Source: Limnanthes douglasii subsp. nivea
Taxonomy: Eukaryota; Streptophyta; Magnoliopsida; Brassicales; Limnanthaceae
DNA: 64,000 nt
Direction of reading: 5' to 3'
NCBI GenBank assembly: GCA_036936605.1
Contig: JAUPFV010000004.1
Span: 183,414,807-183,478,806, forward strand
Each line of letters begins with the position of its first letter. The stretch's first letter is position 1. The notes under the pieces are model-generated. The model was given only the letters and a program-made list of their open reading frames with translations. It was not told where the DNA came from and searched no databases. The position numbers and the translations under genes were made by a program. Shown here piece by piece: positions 11,660-23,719 of this stretch.

Positions 11660-14600
11660 TTACTTCCAATATAATTTTAGATGTTGTATATTCCAAGGAT
11701 ATTGAAGCATCCCCTCCTAATTGCCACAAATGCGATAAGACCCTGAATTTATCTTTTCAACAACCATATAAGGACCTTCCCAATTTGGGGTCATCTTATC
11801 GAGGCTCTTTTCCTTAGTATGGAGGAATACCTTTCTTAAAATTCTATCACCACCTTGAAATCCCTCATTTTAACCCTTGAATTATATCTAATCATCATAA
11901 GAGTTTGATAATGAATCATATTCATGTGAGCTCGAACTCTTTTTTCTTCAATCAAATCCAAACTTGGTTTTTTTGCCTCGTCATTCAGGTCTTCGGAGTA
12001 TTAAGCTACTCTAAAAGAAGACAATGTGAATTCTGCAGGACTAACAACATCCATCCCATATGCCAAGGCAAAATGGGTTTCTTTAGTAGCTTCCCTATGG
12101 TTGTTCCATAAGCCCATAGCACCTCATGAAAATAATTCGGCCATTTTCCTGCAGCCTCTGTCAAATTCTTTTTCAACCCTTCTAAAATAGAACTGTTTGT
12201 CACCTCTACTTGACCATTTCTTTGGGATGAAATGATGTAAAAAAACATTGATTTATCCCCTTTGAAGCATGGAAAGAAGCCATTTCTTTGTTATTAAATT
12301 GAGGAGCGTTGTCTGTAGTAATTTTTCGAGGTACTTCACAACGACAACAAATCTGTTTACAATGAACTTAATTACATCATTTTCTTTTGTTCCAGAGAAT
12401 GATTCAACTTCAAATAATCCACTGCAACAATAATCATTTGTCGTCCTTTAGAAACCATTGGAAAATGACCCACCAAAGTTATTCCCCATTTATCAAATGG
12501 GACGACATCTATAATAGATTTAAGGGGAACTGTCGGTTTATGAATATAGTTTGCAAACCATTGAAAAATATCACAAATTCGAACTAGATTCTTTGCATCG
12601 TCCATAATCGAAGGTCGAGAATTTCCTGCCATCAAAAATCGACGAGTCAATAATGTGCTGAACCCTCTCCATCATGTAGTTATGATAAAACTTCCTGTGA
12701 TTGTTGTTTGCTGAAGCATCACAATAATGGCCTACTCAAAGCTTTTTTGTACAAAATCCCATCTAACACTATATAGGCAAATGTTTTACCTCGCAATTTC
12801 TTAGCCAATTTCATATCTTTAGGCAACGCTTCTCTGATAAAAAAATTCAAAATATCAGCTTTTCAATCTCCTCAGATTGTATTTAGAGTGACGAATACCT
12901 CCTCAATATGCTCACATTTCTCTGAATGAGTTAGAAAGGATGGACTCTCCTGTAATAAAATCCAATGATATACTTCTTTGTATGCAACAGTTTCCAAAGA
13001 ATCAGCAACTGTATTGTTTCCTTGGCTTATATGCCCTACAATAACGTGATCAAACAAAAGATTCAGATTTTGAAGATACAGAATGAAGTGGTCCTTTTTA
13101 GGTTCAGATATTTCAACCACTTGATTTGCTACTAATTGAAAATTTGTTTCTAATCGTACGGAAGTTGCACCACAAATTTTTGTAAGCCTCAAACCAGCCA
13201 ACGCAGCTTCCTATTTAACCTCATTATTCGATGCGTGAAAGCCAAATTTAATATATTGAAGCATCGTGTCTCCATATGGAGAAATCAGTTGAACCCCAAC
13301 GCTGTATCTTAAAATGCTAGAACCCATATCAGTTTGAACTATTAACATCGAAATAGCTGGCAAAACATTCGTGTTAACCTCTTCATCTGATCTGCTTGAA
13401 AGGAATTCAACAAGAAAATATGCCAAAGCTTGGGCCTTAATTATCGTTCGAGGTGAAAAGGTGATGTCAAAATCTCCCAATTCAACTGACCAATTAGTCA
13501 TCCTCCTAGAAATATCTGGGCGTTGCAAAATATTTTTCAGTGGAAATGAAGTTCGAACTTCAATGGTGTGAGCTTGAAAATAGGGGCATATTTTTTTAGC
13601 AGCCACTAATAATGCCAAAGCCAATTTTTTGAGCTTCAAATACCTCTTGTTTGCTGCTACCAAACTCTTACTGACATAGTACAATAGCTTCGAAATTCTT
13701 GAATCTTCACTTATAAATACTGCACTTACCGCAAAATCAGATACTGCAATGTACAAGAACATTGTTCTTCACTTCGAGGTTTGGACAGTATTTATGGCGA
13801 TGACAATAAGTCTTTGATACTTGAAAATGCTGATTCACACTCCGAAGTCCATTCAAATTCTTTTGGTCTTCGTAACACTTGAAAGAAAGGAAAACATTTA
13901 TCAGAAAATCTAGAAATGAATCTGTTAAGTGCAACTAACCTTCTTGTCAATATTTGCACTTCTTTGATAGTTCGAGGAGATTTATTTGATATTACAACTT
14001 TTAGCTGTTCTGGGTCAGCTTATATTCCCTTTTCACTAATAACATAACCCAAAACTTTCATGATCGAAATTCAAAGGTACACTTATCTGCATTTAACTTT
14101 AGCCTTATTGCTCTTAAATTAAAAAAAGTCTCCTCTAAATCTTCAAGGTGTGTATCATTTGTTAAGCTTTTAACCATCATGTCATCGATATACACCTCCA
14201 TATTTCTTCCAATCAGAGAGGTGAATGCTTGATTCATTAATCTCTGATATGTAGCTCTAACATTCTGTAATCCAAAGGGCATAACCCTGTAACAATGCAA
14301 GCCTCGGTCCGTGATGAAGGTAGTAATCTTTTGATCCTTTGGATCCATCTGTGATTGATTATACCATGTAAAAGCATCCATAAAGGTCAATATTTTATTT
14401 CCCAAAGTTGAATCAATCAACTGGTCTATTCGAGGAACGGGGAACGAGTATTTAGAACAAATTGGGTTCAAATATGTGAAATCGACGCACATTCTTCACT
14501 TCTCATTCTTCTTCTTGACCACTAGTGGGTTTGCCATCCATAAAGGATACTGCGAAGCCATTATATGCCCGATCTTCGATAAACGATCCACCTCAGAAAC

Positions 14601-17373
14601 AATTGCTTCTGATTTCTTAAAAGAAAATGCCCGCTTTTTTTGTATAACAGGTTTGACCTTCAGATTAATTGTTAGGCTATGACAAATCACTTCGAATGGA
14701 ACTTCTATTACATCTTTTGTCTTCCAAGCGAAAACATCCAAATTGTGAGATAAAAACTGTAATAGTTGTTGACATAAAATTGGGGTTAGTAAGGTTCCTA
14801 TTAGAAGTACTCTTCCATCAGGAAAAGCATATTCCTCCGTTGCTTCACTTACTGTCAATGAACCCAGGGTTTCCCTCGGATCACCAACCCCGTCTTCGAG
14901 GTCTGAGTTCAACCCCCTTGGTTTCTATTCACCCATTTCATGAGCACTCCTAGATCCTCGGATCCGAAAAGAAGTGACATAAGAATTTTTAGTAACCTTT
15001 TGATCACTTCAGACAACCTTACACGATCTGCGAGACATACTTAAAGCATTGGTGGACTTTTGATACAACTCCATGCATCCTCGATAGCCAAGATCTTCTA
15101 AAAATGGCATTGTAGTTTGTTGGACAGTCCACCAACATAAAAAGCACTTGAACCTTCTTTCTGAAAGGTCTATTTTCCAGACTCACCTCTTCCTCGAATT
15201 CTCTAATTACTTGCGCAGTCACTATAGTAAAACCAATGATAGAACGTTCTGCTTGGGAAATCTGAGGAGGGTTGCGCATTCTATCATAAGTTGTCTTGAA
15301 AACAAAGTTCGCAGAGCTCCTATGTGTCTATCAACATGCGCCGGATTTTGATGCTAGCAACCTCTACTCTAATAACCACTGTATCCTCATGTGGTCCTGC
15401 GATACCTCTTAAATCATCTTCATAAAAAAGAATATAGGGAATATCTCTCTTACCATACAGATGAGTAGACATCTTTATCTCTATATGAATAGCTAGACTC
15501 ACTACATGCCTTTTTCTAGAACTATCAGTATTACCAGTCATAGTATCGCCCCCAGAAATTGCATAGGAATCAAAATACTCACAAAGGCTTCGAACATGAT
15601 CTTGCTTCACTGGCTCATTTACTGCCACTAAAATTAATCGATAGAAATCTACATCTAAGTATTCCAATGCTGCATCAAAATTATCAACCTTTGAATCCAA
15701 AATCATCAAATTTCAGTCTGTTTATTTGGAATCGTTGCATGTGAAGTCGATGCGATAGGGTTATTTGACGCATTGCTCTGCCCTTTCACATAGGCCAGCA
15801 ACTTCCCATTTTCAATCAAAGTATGTACTTCCTTTTTAATGCAATACACTCTGTAGTATCATGTCTAATATCGTTGTGATACTTGCATAACCTTTTGTTT
15901 CGCTCCTCATTTGGCCTATTTATCGGGGTAGGCTTTTTGAAATTCACATACCCGTTAATTTTTTTGAAAGATTGTAGTAACACTCTCAGTTAGATCGATA
16001 TAATAGTCAGGTTTTATCCATTGGTTGGGCCTCGGTCTATGAAATTGGTACCCTGATGCTTGATTTGTATATCCCCTAGTTCGAGAAGGTAAATTATTGT
16101 TCATCGGACGTGCCGGTTGGACGGAATTCGAAGATTGCCCTTGATTGTTTGACACCTGTCCAGAATTCATTTGACCAGTCCCAACTACTCATCGAACTAC
16201 GGTCAACTTTTCTACCTTGATTTAGTCTTCCACTTGAGCTATCAATGCTTTAAAAGCCAAAGCTCTTTGCTTTGTTGTTTCGTTTGCCACATCCTCTGGT
16301 AACAATCATTGTCAAAAGGTTGGCATTGCTACCAGCTCCTCACAATTATCTAAACCCACCTTAGTTAAGACAAACCGGTTAGTGTAATCTCTTAATTTTT
16401 CTCCCACTGCTTGTTTGCAATGAATTATTGTATCTCAATTTGCTCGCATTTCCTTGCTCCCCACAAATTGTCTTCAGAAAGCAGTTTAAAAATCTATAAA
16501 ATTTGAAATTGACCCCCTCATAATTCTATTATACCACTTTAAAGATGTTCCCATGAATGTGTGAGAGAAAGCTCGACACACCAGCCTGTCATCATCCTCA
16601 AAATTCATCATTTAATTTTTGAACTGTTCGATGTGATCGTCAGGATCTTGCATCACATCGAATTTTAAAATCTTTGAAATGTCAAAGTGCTTTGGAAGAA
16701 AGATAGATCTTATATCAGTTATCAATGGAGAATTTCTCAAACCAACAACTTGAACATATTGATTGTCATCTCCAATTCCCATCACAACGTTCAAATTTCG
16801 ATCATTAACAACATTGTATTAATTCGATGTATTTCCTTCGCACTAATTAACTTCCCTCAAACATCGAAGTACACTTTCTCTCCTAGCTTTGTATTCTTTT
16901 TAAGATTTTTGAGGTTGATCTGTTTCTTCTTTCGAAGATCCTCAATATCTTTTGAAATCAGATCCTAAACTTCCTATCTCTTCATTACTAGATGTGACAT
17001 ACCTTTGTTTATCTTTTTTTCCTTTCGAGATGTGTGACGCTCTTTAGAAGATTCAAACTACACTTTTTTGTTCATTTCTAATCTGGCGAGCTACGCAAGT
17101 TCGATCAGATTGATCGTCAGCTTCATTTTTGTCATCCATTTGTCTCACTTCTGATTTTATCCTAGCTGACTGAATTTTATGCTCTCTCTGGTTGTATTTC
17201 TCATTCAAAGCGGTAATTTTGTCCAATAGTTGATTCATCCACACTTTTATGTCTGATTGAGTTTGTCAAACTGGAAAAGATTCTTCTTGCCTATCATCAT
17301 CCCCTTGCAAATATTATTTCAATGTTTCAACAGCTGCTCGAACCAACGAATTGTTCTTACTTTTTGGATTCAT
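11660..17373 (-). pseudogene. Tat-1 gag-pol polyprotein, decayed
   Basis: Gag starts at the ATG at 17373. Downstream on the minus strand are a gag core (PKHFDISKILKFDV, ~16700), a zinc-finger relic (KYHNDIRHDTTEC, ~15870), protease (RRMLIDT, ~15330), reverse transcriptase with intact YIDDMMVKS (~14180) and MPFGLQN, the first RNase H (13210-13760), a second RNase H (VQTDMGSS...SNNE, ~13330-12880) and integrase (KWGITLVGHF, ~12480; NGQVEV, ~12210). It ends at TAA 11660-11662 after a C-terminus (PWNIQHLKLYWK) like that of Tat-2. Numerous frameshifts and stops make it non-functional. It would have made virus-like particle, maturation and integration proteins. Confidence 0.85.
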
Positions 17374-17456
17374 CGTCAAGTTTGAAGTTTTTTCAAAGAT
17401 TTGAAATGGAAGAAAGAGAAAATACGAAAAAGTAATCTAGGCACTAATTAGTTATC

Positions 17457-17479
17457 AGTCCTCAACGGAGTCGCCAATT
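17457..17479 (-). other. Tat-1 primer-binding site
   Basis: Directly inside the 5' LTR, the minus strand reads TTGGCGACTCCGTTGAGGAC. TTGGCGAC(T/C)... at this position is also found in Tat-2 and is a usual primer-site style of Tat/Athila elements. I did not assign the tRNA with certainty. Confidence 0.7.
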
Positions 17480-17785
17480 TGGTGAGTAATTATTTGGTTT
17501 CACTATATAAGATTGAGAAAAGTAAAATGTAGAGAGAAGTATATATATTAGTGAGAGAAAGTCAAGCAATAAAAGTGATTTATCTCAAAAGTTAGAGATA
17601 TTTATTAGATCAACCTTGGCCTTTATATAGAGGCGCAAATATTTAGCTTTAATTGAAACGGTTACAAAGGGGTCTGATTGCACATCAATCCTTCATTAAA
17701 ACATAAAGCTCTAATTCTCTCATCTAATTATACTATCTGCCATAACATGTTTTATACTTTTATATTTTAGTCTTCGTAGTTCTAT
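17480..17785 (-). repeat. Tat-1 5' LTR
   Basis: Copy of 7100-7415, beginning TGGTGAG on the + strand and aligning until TTCTAT at 17785. The terminal ten bases present in the other LTR (TTCCTTATCA) are replaced by LINE sequence here, so the outer end is truncated or mutated beyond recognition. Confidence 0.82.
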
Positions 17786-18279
17786 GGTGATGTGGAACTT
17801 GTTTATGCTTTTCACGCAAAAATAAGAATAAGATAACTGCTCAGATGGATTTATAATGGTGCTGAAGTAACCCATCGCAATCTATTTCATTATGTTATCA
17901 ACAATTTGCCTTAGATTATTCCAAATTCAAGCCTTTGTTTCATGGTACATTTAGCATAAATAATAGATACTATAATGTTCTTTACTAAGTAAAGAGTTAT
18001 TAACCTTATACGTAGAGACTGAACCCATTTATCAATAAGAGTTATGCTAAAATCATTGTTCAAGAGAATCCAAATATTGTTTGATACATTAGCAAAGTTG
18101 TTTTGGTAGCCAAGGATTCTGGAAATCTTAGAGAGTTGAGAAGCTCCAATCATTGGCTCATGAATTGCTAGAAATATTATTTTTTCAGATCTGATGATTG
18201 ATTTTAATCTCCCTCTAGTGGTCTTGAGAATCGTTTGTGATCGTTTGTTAGATATTATTGGAAAACGATCCGGGGACAA
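17786..18279 (-). pseudogene. LINE endonuclease domain, 5' part, split off by Tat-1
   Basis: The 122-codon minus-strand frame 17911-18279 contains IIFLAIHEPMIGASQ, then SKISRILGYQNNFANVSNNI and VSIIYAKCT. These are the early blocks of the apurinic-type endonuclease of plant L1-type LINE ORF2. The later endonuclease blocks and the reverse transcriptase lie on the far side of Tat-1 at 7099 and below, on the same strand and in the right order, so both belong to one interrupted LINE. Confidence 0.8.
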
Positions 18280-20206
18280 TCGTTTGTGATCATTTTTTTA
18301 TTCGGGGACAAAGAACATATGTGAAAGTTTGAGAAATTTGTCGAGGTGTGTTAGATATTATTTATGCAGCCTCTCTTTCAGCAGTCCTTTGTGCAATAAT
18401 AAGCCAGTCCCACACATTCTTTATTCTGAACATAAACCGAGGAGAATCACTACAATAAAGTAAAGAACAATCAAATAATTACGAAGGGAAATGGAAAGTG
18501 TTGCAGTGGTTTCCGGTAGGTGGTGGAGATCTTAATTTAACGGTCGAGAGAGGGAGAATCAACTTTTTCTTTTTTTATCTCTAAATATTGTTAGGTAAGA
18601 ATTTTTGAGGCATACAGTTGCATTTATAGCAAGTGAGGAAGAAACTTTATGGGCTTTTTGATGAGGAGTTGAAAGGTCTCCTTATTTACCTGGTCACATC
18701 GATCTTTTGGGGTAACAACTACATGATGGTATTGTTATGGTTTCAACAGGTGTCGAGATATATCAGAGGAAAATCAACGCTTTCTATAAAATTTACAAGA
18801 TTAAAATGGTTACTTCAAAACAATATTCGAGGAGGGTTAGTTAAATGAATACCTTGGGTTTACCTCTTTCACCTATGAAATTTTGAGGAGGTCTTGTCCG
18901 AAGATATATTTTAGTCCTCCCTCAGAATTATTTGCAGGGACTAATGTGCTACATATAAGGATATAAATAATTTGACCATTAATAATTAGTTTAGAGTGGT
19001 TAAAAGATCTAGAAAAAATATATAAGTAAGGCTTTATGTGAGGAAGAAACTTAAAAGATTAAAAGTGTAATATATGATAAATATATTTTTATTTAGAAAT
19101 GTAATGGGGTGTGTGTCTGTTACATGACACTCCTATAAATATGTGTACTTTATCTTAAAAAAGGTGATGAATGATAATACTTTGACTTTGACCCTTGTCA
19201 TTTCTCTCTCGAGAAATCGTTCGCTATTTTTTCTCTATAACTATTGAATCAATCAACCTAAGAATTATTCTAGACCAAATATAATCTTTTCACTTCCAAT
19301 TATTCCTAGAGTGGTCAATAAAAGACATCCATTGATTGATAATGTGAGTTACAGGAGACGAGAGACATGAGACGCTAGATATGTACTGTTGGATGATGTG
19401 AGATACGGGAGACGCGAAACATGGACTACTGGAAGATGCGAGGCTAGCACTACTAGAGTAGTTTTTGCTACAATTTTTTTTTTGTCTTAAAAACTAATAT
19501 TTTCTCTCAACATATTTGTTGGGGTAACAATTTTGTCACAAGCAATTAGTTGCAACAGCACCCTCGTAGTAGGTTTTATGCGACAAAAAATATATTTTGA
19601 CGCCACAAAATTGATTTAAAATGAGAAAAAATAATTTCTCGCACTAATATTTTTTTCTTGCCACGAAAACAGAGTTTTCACAATTGTTTCCTTTTTGTGA
19701 CAACTAATTTTATCGCAATAAAAAAAATGATAGTGTGACAAACTAGTTTTTCGGAATTGGTTCTTTTGTGTGACAAAATAATTAGAAAACATATTTTTGT
19801 GACAAATTAAGATTTTTTATAACAAGTACTATATAGAGGCAAATGTGGTCCATAGCAAGAAAATATGTTTTTGATGATAGAAATAACTTTTTCACAATTG
19901 AATTTTTTGTGACAACTAATTTTGTCATAATAACAAAATAATATTGAGACAATGTTTTTACTCACTAATTTTTTTTGCGCACTAATTTTTTTTTGCATTA
20001 AACAATTATTAGCAATTATTTCGTTAAAATTTTATTTTTATGACAAATATTTTTATTGCAATATGTATATCATCCTAAAATAAAAAATCCTAATAATTAT
20101 TCAATTGTAATAATTTTATTTATAATAATATATATGATAATAATAAATTTGAAAAAATATTTTTAAAACATAATATGAAAATATATTTTGATTTATAAGA
20201 ATTACA
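18280..20206. other. Repeat-like AT-rich DNA, no gene
   Basis: A 71-codon frame at 18633-18848 has no recognisable domain. About 19080-19270 reads like an LTR fragment: TGTTACATGACAC, then CCTATAAATATGTG, then a CT-rich leader, but no partner copy or coding part is present. At 19340-19440 a GAGACGAGAGACATGAG phrase is repeated twice in diverged form. About 19460-20060 is built of loose repeats around TTTTGTGACAA(C/A)TAATTTTGTC. Confidence 0.4.
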
Positions 20207-20831
20207 ACAATTGCCTCACCCTCAAATGAGAAAATGTACAAGTTCAACGACCACGTCACTTGTGCAATGGCCGGAATAATGTCTGACGCCAACATCCTTA
20301 TCAACACTGCTCCTGTCCAAGCCCAGCGCTACACCTACGCCTACCAAGAGCCGATGCCAGCTGAGCAGCTACTTCAATTTCTCTGCGACACAAAACAAGG
20401 CTACACTCATTTGGCGGTCTCCGTCCTGTCCTTTCGGTGTTTCGTATCTTTTTGCAAGGTGGGACAAGAACTATGGGTTCCAGCTTTACATGAGTGACCC
20501 GAGTGGAAACTAGGGGGGATGGAAGCTGTGGCGGTAGGAGCCAACAAGCAAGCAAGCAGTGTAGTTGATACTTAAACAGGACTACAAGGGGGATTTCACA
20601 AGGGAAGAAGGGGTCGACCTAGTTGTTAAGGTACTTAGCAAAACAATGGACAGTACAACTCTTAGTTCAGAGAAGCTCGAATCGGCTGAAGTATATCTAA
20701 CTCCATGTGGAAGTGTTAAGTATCAAGTTCATGCACCTGATTCTCTCAATAAGTTGCTGATCAAGCTTGGAGTCACGCAACCCCTGCTGAATCTTCCTAA
20801 GAGGTTTGCTCAAAAATTGTCATATGCTTAA
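20207..20831 (+). pseudogene. PAC1: Retrocopy of 20S proteasome subunit alpha type-4
   Basis: The frame at 20225-20400 reads [20 protein letters not shown] and continues through [15 protein letters not shown] and LCDTKQGYT, the central part of plant PAC1 (alpha-4 ring subunit of the 20S core). After a frameshift near 20405, [16 protein letters not shown] and, further on, REEGVDLVVKVLSKTMDS and EVYLTPCGSVKYQVH follow without any intron. It lacks the first third of the protein and has several frameshifts and stops. The intronless, 5'-truncated form suggests LINE-mediated retroposition; no poly(A) tail or target duplication could be defined. Confidence 0.88.
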
Positions 20832-20843
20832 TTTGCTACAACA

Positions 20844-21086
20844 ATGGAGACTGTTTCCTTCTGGCAACAACATCAGCGAAATTTCTTCTGGCAACAGCGT
20901 CAGCGAAATCAAGAGCAATACGTATGGTATGGCCACAATAAATACAAGACATCTTTAGCACCCAAAACGTGTAAAAATGTAGAGCAATTTAATTATGGAC
21001 ACACAAACCAAACTAATCAAATAAATGCAAAAACCTCAATAAATAATTATACTCCAACTGACAAAAAACTGAAGACAGTGGAATAG
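20844..21086 (+). other. 80-codon frame of unknown nature
   Basis: It begins directly after the PAC1 retrocopy and contains a 27-bp tandem duplication (two copies of TTCTGGCAACA then a CAGCGAAAT block). It is rich in Gln and Asn and matches no family I recognise. It may be unrelated flanking DNA rather than a gene. Confidence 0.2.
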
Positions 21087-21096
21087 CGCCTAAGGG

Positions 21097-21330
21097 TAAG
21101 GGTAGCCGAATTGGTTGAGTATGGTATGTCTCTCATCAAAGGTCATGAGTTCGAGCTCTAGCGTTGCTTTGCAGGCTATGACGTTAGACTGACAAAGACA
21201 ATGGAGTAAACAAGCATCTACATGTCTCTGATCAAGGTCATGAGTTCGAATCCCTCTAGCGTTGCTTTGCAGGCTATCGCTTTACACTGACAAAGGTAAT
21301 GGAGCAAACAAGCATCTAACAACAACAATA
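21097..21330 (+). mobile_element. tRNA-derived SINE-like element with internal duplication
   Basis: The 5' part GGTAGCCGAATTGGTTGAGT resembles a tRNA A box region and GGTCATGAGTTCGAGCTC a B box, with spacing as in a pol III promoter. A ~96-bp unit starting TGTCTCT(C/G)ATCAA and including the B box is present twice (21127-21222 and 21223-21318). The end is a short AAC/AAT tail (CAACAACAATAACA). No cloverleaf can be closed, so it is not a functional tRNA gene. Confidence 0.65.
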
Positions 21331-22384
21331 ACAGATAGGAGAAGGAGACGAAGCATCTGTTTTTGTCATAGATATACCATACTGAGAAAAAATATTCTTA
21401 AATAAAAGGCAGATATAAAAAATTCTTAAATAAAAGGAAGACATTACAACTGATTGCATGATTAAAAGGAAGTAACTTCTCTTTACTTTAAACTGCCATT
21501 TAGTTTTGCACTTCAATTTTTAATTATTTTCAAAAACTAATAACCTATCAAAATTATTTTTGTAATTATATTTTTTCAATTATGATTTTAGTTTTAGTTA
21601 TCCTTTTTTTTCGATTTTAGTTTTTTAAATTTATAGTTTCGCTTTTTTAAAATTTAGACTATTTTTATTATTTTAAAGTCAAATTTACAATTTTGTTTGA
21701 TTAAACCGACTTGATTTTATAAATTTGTCATTATTTGATTTTATAATAAAGTTGTTTTTCAAATGATTTATTTTTATTATTTTTTATATAATTAATTTTG
21801 TTTTTTATTTTTTATTTTTTTGCATTGTATTTTATATAATTAAGTTTTGTATTAAATAATAAGACATTTATACCATATGGGATTGCACATCTATTAATGA
21901 AAACAATTATTATTTATATTTTGTATAAAACAACAAGATAATATTTGTTTTATAAAAAACAAAAAAATAAATGAATTCAATTAGCCAAGAATACTTAATG
22001 TTATTTAATATTGTACGGAACCATATTTGATTTAAAATTAATTTTTTTCTTCAAATGTTAGTCAAATGTAGCAATTAATTTTCTTCAAATGTTAGTCAAT
22101 AGTCAAATGTAGCAATTAATATATATATATATAGATATCTTGATTTAAAAGACGATATATATATAATATTATTTATTATTTATTTTTAATATATACAATA
22201 TAAATAGATATATTAATTTAATAAATATGATATAAATAGATATATTGATTTACAAGATAATAAAATAGGTTTATATATAAAAACTATAATGTTAGTCGAC
22301 TATTATTATTTTTTTATACTTTTCCAGAAACTCCAAGCCCAATTAAAGAATTACTGAAAGTTATGATATTTGACCCTCGAATTA
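21331..22384. other. Very AT-rich DNA, no gene
   Basis: It contains AT dinucleotide runs (about 22118-22132), a short tandem duplication of TCTTCAAATGTTAGTC near 22050-22100, and no reading frame with a recognisable product. Confidence 0.5.
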
Positions 22385-23719
22385 AATAATTTTCTGTACT
22401 TAATCCAACTCACGATTCTCCGGTTTGGATTTAACTCATGATTCTCAGTTTGTATTTAACACTTGATTCGTGATTCACACTTAACTCATGATACTCAGTT
22501 ATGATTTAACACATGATTCTTCGTTTGAATTTAACAAATGATTCACAGTTTACATTTAATAATAACTGATACATATTTTACGTATGATTTTCAATTCATA
22601 TTTAACACATAATTCTCAAATTACATTTAATCAATAATTCTCAGTTCAGATTAACACATGATTCTGAGTTCTTATCAAACTTAACAAACGATTTGTGATT
22701 AATGTTTAACCCATATTCTCGGTCCATATTTAACACACTATCCTTAGTAAAGAGTTAAGAGATAGTTAAAATTTAACCATAATTCTCAGTTTTCATTTAG
22801 CTTATGATTCTTATTTCGTATTTAACATATAATTCATGATTTTTACATTTATCACATGGTACTCAGATCGGATTTAACACGTGAATCTGAGTTTGCATTT
22901 AACTGTTTATTACCATATCATATATAACATCTGATTCACGATTCATGTTTAATCCTTGATTCTTAGTTCAGGTTTCCATATAAATCTCAGCTCATATTTA
23001 ACACATTGATTCTTAGTCCATATTTAACACATTGATTCTTAGTTCAAGTTAAATTTGCATTTATTCATAATTCTTAGTATACATTTACATATAAATCTCA
23101 GTTCACATTTAACGATTGATTCTCAATTCAGACTTAACACATGATTGTGAGTTTGTATTTAACCATTGAGAGTTTGTATTTAACCATTGATGCTTATTTT
23201 GGATTTTAATACATGATTTGCGATTCACATTTAACCCGTGATTCTTAATTCAGATTTAACACATGATTCTCAATTCAGATTTAACATATGATTCTTAATT
23301 CGTATATAACTTATGATTCTCATTTCGTATGTAATAAATGATTCTCAATTCGAATTTGGCTCATGATTCTTAGTTTGCATTTAATACTTGATTCTCGGTT
23401 TGGATTTAACTCTTGATGTATGATTTGTATTTAATCCACGATACTCACTTTGTATTTAACATATAATTCTCACTTTGAATTTTAACTATTGATTCTTAGT
23501 TGGATTTAACACATGATTTACGGTTCGTATTTAACTCATGATTCTTAGTTTTGACTTTACACATGTTTCTTAGTTCTCATTTAAACATAATTATTAATTC
23601 ATATTCAACAAGTGATTCTTAGTTTGAAGATGTTATTATTTTTATTTCGTATTTAACTAGATTCTCAATTTGGATTTGACTCGTGTTTCTCAATTTTTAT
23701 TCAACACTTGATTTTTATT

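Larger units (their letters stand above)
7100..17785 (-). mobile_element. Tat-1: old Ty3/gypsy LTR retrotransposon of Tat type
   Basis: Direct repeats of about 310 bp lie at both ends. A PBS sits just inside the right-hand (5') LTR and a purine tract just inside the left-hand (3') one. The minus strand codes for gag-pol and the plus strand carries an antisense gene between pol and the 3' LTR. A second RNase H after the first, plus an antisense extra ORF, is the arrangement known in the plant Tat lineage. The two LTRs differ at roughly 45 positions by eye, so the insertion is old. It sits inside the endonuclease domain of a LINE. No target-site duplication is visible; the outer ~10 bp of the right LTR appear lost. 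Confidence 0.88.

Noticed and set aside
18633..18848. 71-codon frame as a small gene
   Set aside because: Hydrophobic-aromatic translation typical of random AT-rich sequence; no family resemblance.
21097..21330. Functional tRNA gene
   Set aside because: A and B box-like motifs are present but no cloverleaf arms pair, and the B-box part is duplicated.
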